Shown here: one piece after another, positions 59,106 to 64,000 of the stretch
Layout of the letters: each line of letters opens with the position of its first letter
How positions within the stretch are numbered: position 1 is the stretch's first letter
Assembly: GCF_029382225.1 (NCBI RefSeq)
Contig: NZ_JARLTC010000025.1
Coordinates: forward strand, 62,001-126,000
Direction: 5' to 3'
DNA: 64,000 nucleotides
Origin: Spongiactinospora sp. TRM90649
GTDB taxonomy: Bacteria; Actinomycetota; Actinomycetes; Streptosporangiales; Streptosporangiaceae
Position numbers and translations under genes: made by a program
Notes under the pieces: generated by a model
Seen by the model: the letters and a program-made list of their open reading frames with translations, nothing else
What the model was told of the DNA's origin: nothing
The model's database searches: none

Positions 59106-60365
59106 TCAGCCCGCCCAGCCGCCCTTGAGGTAGGTAAGCGTGTTGACCACCATCAGCGGTCCGAGCACGAATCCGTAGACCGCGATCACGCCCGGCCGTA
59201 GCGGCTGCATCCAGCTCTCGTCGTTCTCACGCGCGGTGCCCAGCCGTGCGAGCGCCAGCCACAGCGGCCACCACAGCAGCGCCGAGCGCGGGATCGACAG
59301 GTAGTAGGCCGAGCAGACCAGTGCGCCCACCTGCAGCCCCACGTACGTCAGCTCGCTCCACCTGCGCCGGACCAGCAGCCACAGGGTGAACAGCACGCCC
59401 ACGATCGCCCCGGCGATCTCCATCCGGAACGCCCAGGAGAACTGTCCGTCACCGGTCGCCGACGCCCACGTCGTGGCCCACGACTCCCACGGCATGACCA
59501 GGCTCCGGCCCCACCCGGCCTCCTGGGCGTGGTTCCAGGCCAGCCAGTCGCCGGTCCTGCCGTACTGGTAGGCCGAGTACAGCGCGAGCGGCACGAACGG
59601 CGCCAGCAGCCACGAGATGTTCCGCCGGTACGGCGGGCGCGCCGCGCGCTCCGCCCGCCACGGCCCGGTGAAGTACTCCACGATCAGCGCGATCGCCAGG
59701 AACAGCCCGGTGATCCGCACGCACGAAGCGCCCGCCCCGAGCAGCCCCGCCGACAGCCAGTCGCCGCGCCGCGCGGCCAACCAGGCGGGGATGGCGAACG
59801 CCAGGAACAGCGCCTCGCTGTACCCGGCGAACAGGAAGACCGCCGTGGGGCAGAGCAGCAGCAGGAGCACCGCGTGCCGTCCGGTGCCCACCGGGCCCTC
59901 GAAGTCGCCGAGCCGCACCAGCGCGACGGTGGCCACACCGCCCGCGACCAGCGAGATCAGGATGCCCGCGAGGGTCCAGTCGGACACCACGAGATGCACC
60001 AGGCGGAGCATCAGCGGCATCCCGGGGAAGAACGCGGGCAGGCCGGGATCGTCGGGTTTGCCGGGTTCGCCGTCGTAGCCGTGCTCGGCGATGACGATCA
60101 GCAGGTTGGCGTCCCAGGCCCGCCAGCGCTCCAGCAGCGGCTTGGTCTCCTCGCCGAACAGGACCCCGGCCCCCACCACGGCGAGGAGCAGTATCCCCAG
60201 GCGCGAACTTATCCACAGGGTGAGGCCCTGGTAGAAGGCCCGCTCCAGGGGGCCGGGCGATGGCTGCTCCGCAGAGTCGGTCGCCGGTGGCGCGGAACCG
60301 GGAAGCGCCACCTCAGGTGGTCCGGGCACCGGAACCGGAGCCGGCCCCGGCCCCGGCACTGGCAC
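59106..60365 (-). CDS. Membrane mannosyltransferase, PIG-V-like
   Basis: 419 aa, about ten membrane spans. The loop after span 1 (WRAWDANLLIVIAEHGYDGEPGK) and FPGMPLMLRLV match the GPI-mannosyltransferase-2-like family found in actinomycetes, which use polyprenyl-phosphate-mannose. The Pro/Gly/Val repeat N-terminus overlaps the upstream glycosyltransferase gene by 53 bp, so a later start is possible. Confidence 0.85.
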   Translation of the reverse strand: MPVPGPGPAPVPVPGPPEVALPGSAPPATDSAEQPSPGPLERAFYQGLTLWISSRLGILLLAVVGAGVLFGEETKPLLERWRAWDANLLIVIAEHGYDGEPGKPDDPGLPAFFPGMPLMLRLVHLVVSDWTLAGILISLVAGGVATVALVRLGDFEGPVGTGRHAVLLLLLCPTAVFLFAGYSEALFLAFAIPAWLAARRGDWLSAGLLGAGASCVRITGLFLAIALIVEYFTGPWRAERAARPPYRRNISWLLAPFVPLALYSAYQYGRTGDWLAWNHAQEAGWGRSLVMPWESWATTWASATGDGQFSWAFRMEIAGAIVGVLFTLWLLVRRRWSELTYVGLQVGALVCSAYYLSIPRSALLWWPLWLALARLGTARENDESWMQPLRPGVIAVYGFVLGPLMVVNTLTYLKGGWAG

Positions 60366-61905
60366 TGGCGCCGACTCCGGCGAGCGCCGACCGCAATCGG
60401 TCGGGGGCGCCGTCGAAGACTCCGCCCGCCTGGTCGTCGACGCCGCCCTGGCGTACCAGGTCGCGCTCCGGGCGCAGGATGTCGCGCACCACGAGGGCCA
60501 TCATCAGCACGATCGTCAGGGCGCGGCCCCACACGGCGGTGTAGTAGGTGTCGCCGGTGATGCCCAGGTGCGCGTTGCCCTCCTGGAGACCGACCAGGTA
60601 CAGCCAGATCGCGAAGAAGTACCAGACCTCGGCGACCTGCCACAGCGCCAGCGGCTTCCAGTTCGGCCGGGCCAGCACGGCGAACGGCACCAGCCAGAGC
60701 ACGAACTGCGGCGACCACACCTTGTTGGTCAGCATGAACGCGGCCAGCGCCAGGAAGCAGAGCTGCATCAGCCGGGGCCGGGTCGGCGCGGTCAGCGCCA
60801 GCACGGCGATCAGCAGGCACAGCGTCCCGAGCGAGGCGATGCCCAGGAAACTCAGCCGATCGGGATCACCGAGGAGCGGCCAGCCCTTCTGCTGGAAGAA
60901 GAACCACAGCGAGCCCCAGTCCGCGCCGCGCTCCTGGCTGAAGACGTAGAACCGCCGCCAGCCGTCGAAGGCGAAGATCATGATGGGCACGTTGACCACG
61001 ATCCAGGTGACCGCTGCGGCGGCCATGGTCCGCAGGAACGGCGCCCACTGGAAGGTGCGCAGCGCGAGCAGGAACAACGCGCCGACGAACATCAGCGGAT
61101 AGAACTTGGTGGCGATGGCCAGGCCGAGCAGCACCCCGGCGAGCACCTGCCGCTGACGCGCCCAGGCCAGCATCGCGCCGAGCGACAGCGCCCCGGCGGC
61201 GAGGTCCCAGTTGATGTAGGCGGCCAGGACGACACCGGGGGCGATCGCGTACCAGAGCGCGTCCCACCGGCGTCCCGGGCCCGCCAGGCGGGCCATCATC
61301 AGCACCCCGGCCACCAGGCACGCGGCCATCAGCAGCACGGTCAGGTCGTAGAAGGTCGCGGCCCTTGAGGCCACCTCGGCCAGCAGCGCGGCCGACCGCG
61401 AGACGGCGTGCATCACCCAGCCGAGCACCACCGGGTACTCGACCTGCTTCTCGAAGTCGACGTCGGCGAAGTAGGGGACCTTGCCGTCGGACAGGCCGCG
61501 GTCGAAGTAGAGGGGGTAGATGTCGGTGTAGCAGAAGTTGGTGAACTGCAGCGTCCCGTTGTTCCAGGCGCCGCCGAACCGGCACGGCCACTTCCACAGA
61601 TAGGCGAACATCGCGCCGAGCACGGCGACCACCGCCAGCGGCATGTACGGCAGCGCCCGGGCGCTCACCCCGGTGACGAACCCCGCCGCCCGGAACCCTT
61701 CCCCATCCACCGAAGCGGCGCGCGCGGGCCTGTCGCCATCCTCATCCGGCGAATCGACGGCCTCATCCGGCGAATCGGTGACCGCCTCCGCAGGGGTGTC
61801 TTCTTCCGGCGGACGGGTCTCGGTATCGGTGGGATTGACCGGGGTCGGTGGGGCGGATGGGGTCTGCTGGGGCTCGTTCCGCTTGGGCTCGTCTTCGGTG
61901 GTCAT
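60313..61905 (-). CDS. GT87-family membrane glycosyltransferase
   Basis: 530 aa. A charged disordered N-terminus (~75 residues, Glu/Pro/Asp-rich), then about ten spans. CYTDIYPLYFDRGLSDGKVPYFADVDFEKQVEYPVVLGWVMHAV and IATKFYPLMFVGALFLLALR match the GT87/DUF2029 polyprenyl-sugar mannosyltransferases. Its Ala/Gly/Ser tail overlaps the mannosyltransferase start. Probably involved in cell-envelope glycan assembly with the adjacent genes. Confidence 0.85.
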   Translation of the reverse strand: MTTEDEPKRNEPQQTPSAPPTPVNPTDTETRPPEEDTPAEAVTDSPDEAVDSPDEDGDRPARAASVDGEGFRAAGFVTGVSARALPYMPLAVVAVLGAMFAYLWKWPCRFGGAWNNGTLQFTNFCYTDIYPLYFDRGLSDGKVPYFADVDFEKQVEYPVVLGWVMHAVSRSAALLAEVASRAATFYDLTVLLMAACLVAGVLMMARLAGPGRRWDALWYAIAPGVVLAAYINWDLAAGALSLGAMLAWARQRQVLAGVLLGLAIATKFYPLMFVGALFLLALRTFQWAPFLRTMAAAAVTWIVVNVPIMIFAFDGWRRFYVFSQERGADWGSLWFFFQQKGWPLLGDPDRLSFLGIASLGTLCLLIAVLALTAPTRPRLMQLCFLALAAFMLTNKVWSPQFVLWLVPFAVLARPNWKPLALWQVAEVWYFFAIWLYLVGLQEGNAHLGITGDTYYTAVWGRALTIVLMMALVVRDILRPERDLVRQGGVDDQAGGVFDGAPDRLRSALAGVGASASAGAGAGSGSGARTT

Positions 61906-61920
61906 GGGATCGCCGGCCGT

Positions 61921-64000
61921 CTATCGGTCGTCGCCGGTGCCACGGCCGCTGGGAGCCGTGGTCGGGATCGAGTGGTTGGACGTTGGTCGGCCCTGGCCGC
62001 CGTTCCCGCCGTCGTCGCGGCTGGTGCCCGACTCCTCGGGGGAGTCGGCGTTGGCGTCGCAGAACAGGTCGTTCTCGGCGCAGCCGCTGTCCTCGGGGCC
62101 GCCGTTGTCCATCGGCTCGTCCGGGAACTGGTCGTCGTCGACCGGGGGCCAGCCGTTCTGGTCGTTGGGGTCTTCCGGCTCCTCGGTGTCCTCAGGGTCG
62201 GGCGTGGGAGTCGGGGCCGGGCTGGGAGCCAAGTTCTCCGGCTGTCCGGTGTTGGCCCTGGGCGGGAACTGCTCGATCTTGGCGTCCTTCAGTGCCTCGG
62301 CCATGAAGTCGTGCCAGATCTGGGTCGGGACGCCGCCACCGCCGATGGCACCGGGCAGCGAGCGCTCCGCCATCACGTACTTCTTCTTCTTGTTGAGCGG
62401 CTTGCCGGTCTTGGGGTTGTACGGCAGTTCCTTGCCGGTCTTGGCGTCGACCGGCACCTCCTGGTACATGCCCACGGCCGTGGAGAGCTGCGGGGTGAAC
62501 CCGACGAACCAGGCGTCCTTGGACTCGTTGTTCGTGCCCGTCTTCCCGGCCACCGGACGCGCGCCGAGGTTGGCCGCGCCACCGGTACCGGCCTTGACGA
62601 CCTGGGTCATCGCGTAGGTCGCGTCGGCGGCGACGTCGGCGGAGATCACCTCGCGGGCGGTCCGCTGCTCGCGGTACTTGGTGTCGTTCCTGCCGGTGTC
62701 GCGGTCGCGCTGGTCCACCCTGACCACGGTGTGCCAGTCGATGTGCTTGCCCGCGTTGGCGAAGATGCCGTAGCCGTTGGCCTGCTCGACGGCGGTGACG
62801 GTCGCGCTGCCGATGGTGGCGGCGTAGCTGTGGTTCTTGATCGCCCAGTCGACCGAGTTCTCCTTGAGGATGGACGTCGCCTTCTGCCCGACGCCCGCCC
62901 CCTTGGCGATGTTGGCGACCGCGTCGAGGCCGACCTTCTCGCCCATCTGCACGAACACGGTGTTGACCGACTTGGCGGTGGCCGTCACCAGGTTGATGGA
63001 CCCGAACGAGGCGCCGCCGGAGTTGCGGATCTCCTTGGTGTTGTCGGCCTGGTAGGGCGACTTGCCGCTGATGTAGCTGCTCAGGCTGTGCCCGTCGGCC
63101 AGCCAGGCGGCCAGCACGTACGGCTTGAACGCGGAGGCGGCCTGCTTGGTGGCGTCGAAGGCGCGGTTGTTGAAGTCGCCCAGGAAGTTGCGCCCGCTGT
63201 AGAAGCCGACGACCTGGCCGTTCTTCGGGTTCACCGCCGCCAGGCTGGTGTGCACGGTCTTCGAGTAGACGCCGGTCCGCGACTCGACCGCCCGCTTGGC
63301 GGCGGCCATCACGGCCGGGTCGAAGCTGGTGGTGATGGTGTAGCCGCCGGAGGCCAGGTCTTCCTTGGAGATGCCGTACTTGGAGGCCAGCTCACGCTCG
63401 ACGATGTTGAGCATGTAGCCCTCCGCGCCCCGGTACTCCTCGGTCACCCGGGGCTTCCTGGGCTTGGGGAACTTCAGCCCCTGGACCTTGGCGGTGTACT
63501 CCGGGTTCACCACGGGAAGACCCTTGAGCACGTAGTCGAAGCGCTCCATGGTCGGGCCGTACTTGCCCTCCGACTCATACCGGTCGAAGTCGCCGGGGCG
63601 CTGGATCCGGCCGGCCAGGTAGATGCCCTCGGCGAGGGTCAGGTTCTTGGCGCTCTTGCCGAAGAACTCCTGGGCGGCGGCCTGGATGCCGTAGGTGTTG
63701 CGGCCGAAGGAGATCGTGTTCAGGTAGTACTCAAGGATCTTGTCCTTGTCCCACTCGCGGTCGATCTTGACCGCGACGAAGATCTCCTTGACCTTACGCT
63801 TGATCGCGACCTCTTTGCTCAGGCCCTCGAAGTAGTTCCTGGCCATCTGCTGGGTGATCGTCGAACCACCCTGGGTCTGCTGCCCCGTGGCGGTCATCCA
63901 CACCGAGCGGGCCAGGCTGGGGATGCTGATGCCGACGTCCTGGCGGAAACTGCGGTTCTCCGCGGAGATCACGGAATCCTGGACGTGCTTGGGGACGTCG
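61921..64000 (-). CDS. Bifunctional penicillin-binding protein (5' end outside window)
   Basis: At least 692 residues; the frame runs off the window edge (VPKHVQDSVISAENRSF), so the N-terminal membrane anchor is missing. GT51 transglycosylase: AENRSFRQDVGISI, QTQGGSTITQQMARNYF and RKVKEIFVAVKIDREWDKDKILEYYLN. Transpeptidase: active Ser in ASAFKPYVLAAWL, SVN motif and KTGTNNESKDAWFVG. The C-terminal ~120 residues are an acidic Pro-rich tail. Builds peptidoglycan at the outer membrane face. Confidence 0.95.
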   Translation of the reverse strand, partial: DVPKHVQDSVISAENRSFRQDVGISIPSLARSVWMTATGQQTQGGSTITQQMARNYFEGLSKEVAIKRKVKEIFVAVKIDREWDKDKILEYYLNTISFGRNTYGIQAAAQEFFGKSAKNLTLAEGIYLAGRIQRPGDFDRYESEGKYGPTMERFDYVLKGLPVVNPEYTAKVQGLKFPKPRKPRVTEEYRGAEGYMLNIVERELASKYGISKEDLASGGYTITTSFDPAVMAAAKRAVESRTGVYSKTVHTSLAAVNPKNGQVVGFYSGRNFLGDFNNRAFDATKQAASAFKPYVLAAWLADGHSLSSYISGKSPYQADNTKEIRNSGGASFGSINLVTATAKSVNTVFVQMGEKVGLDAVANIAKGAGVGQKATSILKENSVDWAIKNHSYAATIGSATVTAVEQANGYGIFANAGKHIDWHTVVRVDQRDRDTGRNDTKYREQRTAREVISADVAADATYAMTQVVKAGTGGAANLGARPVAGKTGTNNESKDAWFVGFTPQLSTAVGMYQEVPVDAKTGKELPYNPKTGKPLNKKKKYVMAERSLPGAIGGGGVPTQIWHDFMAEALKDAKIEQFPPRANTGQPENLAPSPAPTPTPDPEDTEEPEDPNDQNGWPPVDDDQFPDEPMDNGGPEDSGCAENDLFCDANADSPEESGTSRDDGGNGGQGRPTSNHSIPTTAPSGRGTGDDR

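Overview
The window is high-GC actinomycete chromosome. Gene content points to the Streptosporangiaceae (Nonomuraea/Streptosporangium-like): a streptogrisin-like protease, XRE-DUF5753/DUF397 regulator pairs, a zinc-form rpsR next to a Gly-rich ssb, a small-form SRP RNA upstream of dnaX, and many GTG starts with tight 4-bp gene overlaps. The genus is an inference. No rRNA operon, CRISPR array, prophage or intact transposase was seen.

Layout. 0-1.1 kb: a secreted M15-like protein. 1.1-10.1 kb: a housekeeping block on the minus strand (dnaX, YbaB/EbfC, recR, a DUF5063 gene, aspartate kinase, asd) with the SRP RNA upstream of dnaX and tRNA-Ser(GGA) beyond it. A GAF-domain regulator on the opposite strand interrupts this block. 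10.2-16.1 kb: a broken ECF-sigma/flavin-oxidase chimera, a GNAT acetyltransferase, an AraC/VOC pair, a zinc metalloprotease, tRNA-Ser(CGA), tadA with two tandem TadA-associated genes, and upp. 16.2-22 kb: small membrane proteins, an XRE-TPR regulator behind a perfect 30-bp palindrome, a GntR regulator and a beta-clamp gene. 21.7-27.3 kb: a response regulator with two tandem histidine kinases, one with a degenerate ATPase domain, divergent from an ABC-2 exporter. 27.4-33 kb: a phosphoesterase, trpS controlled by a Trp-codon attenuator, a desaturase, and dnaB carrying an intein.

33-54.5 kb: a MATE exporter, an amino-acid permease, and then what looks like an accessory stretch lying between dnaB/MATE and rplI. 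It holds two WhiJ-type regulator loci (DUF397, XRE and ATPase), a lone receiver, a methyltransferase and a complete urea-use cluster (urea transporter, ureA, CbiX-like gene, ureB, ureC, ureF, ureG, ureD). It continues with a 3.4-kb segment bounded by imperfect inverted repeats of about 330 bp, a polar amino-acid ABC transporter and a SAM hydroxide adenosyltransferase. 54.5-64 kb: rplI, rpsR, ssb and rpsF, two small membrane proteins, an endonuclease IV, a secreted serine protease, two membrane glycosyltransferases and a bifunctional penicillin-binding protein cut by the window edge.

Most notable: (1) the urease cluster has no ureE. In its place, between ureA and ureB, sits a CbiX-family (class II chelatase-like) protein with an 11-His tail, and its UreB carries a roughly 100-residue Lys/Arg-rich pentapeptide-repeat tail. 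Together these suggest an undescribed nickel-delivery variant. (2) DnaB has a class 3 (Ala-1, WCT) intein in its P-loop with a decayed homing endonuclease. (3) trpS has a three-Trp leader peptide with mutually exclusive hairpins.
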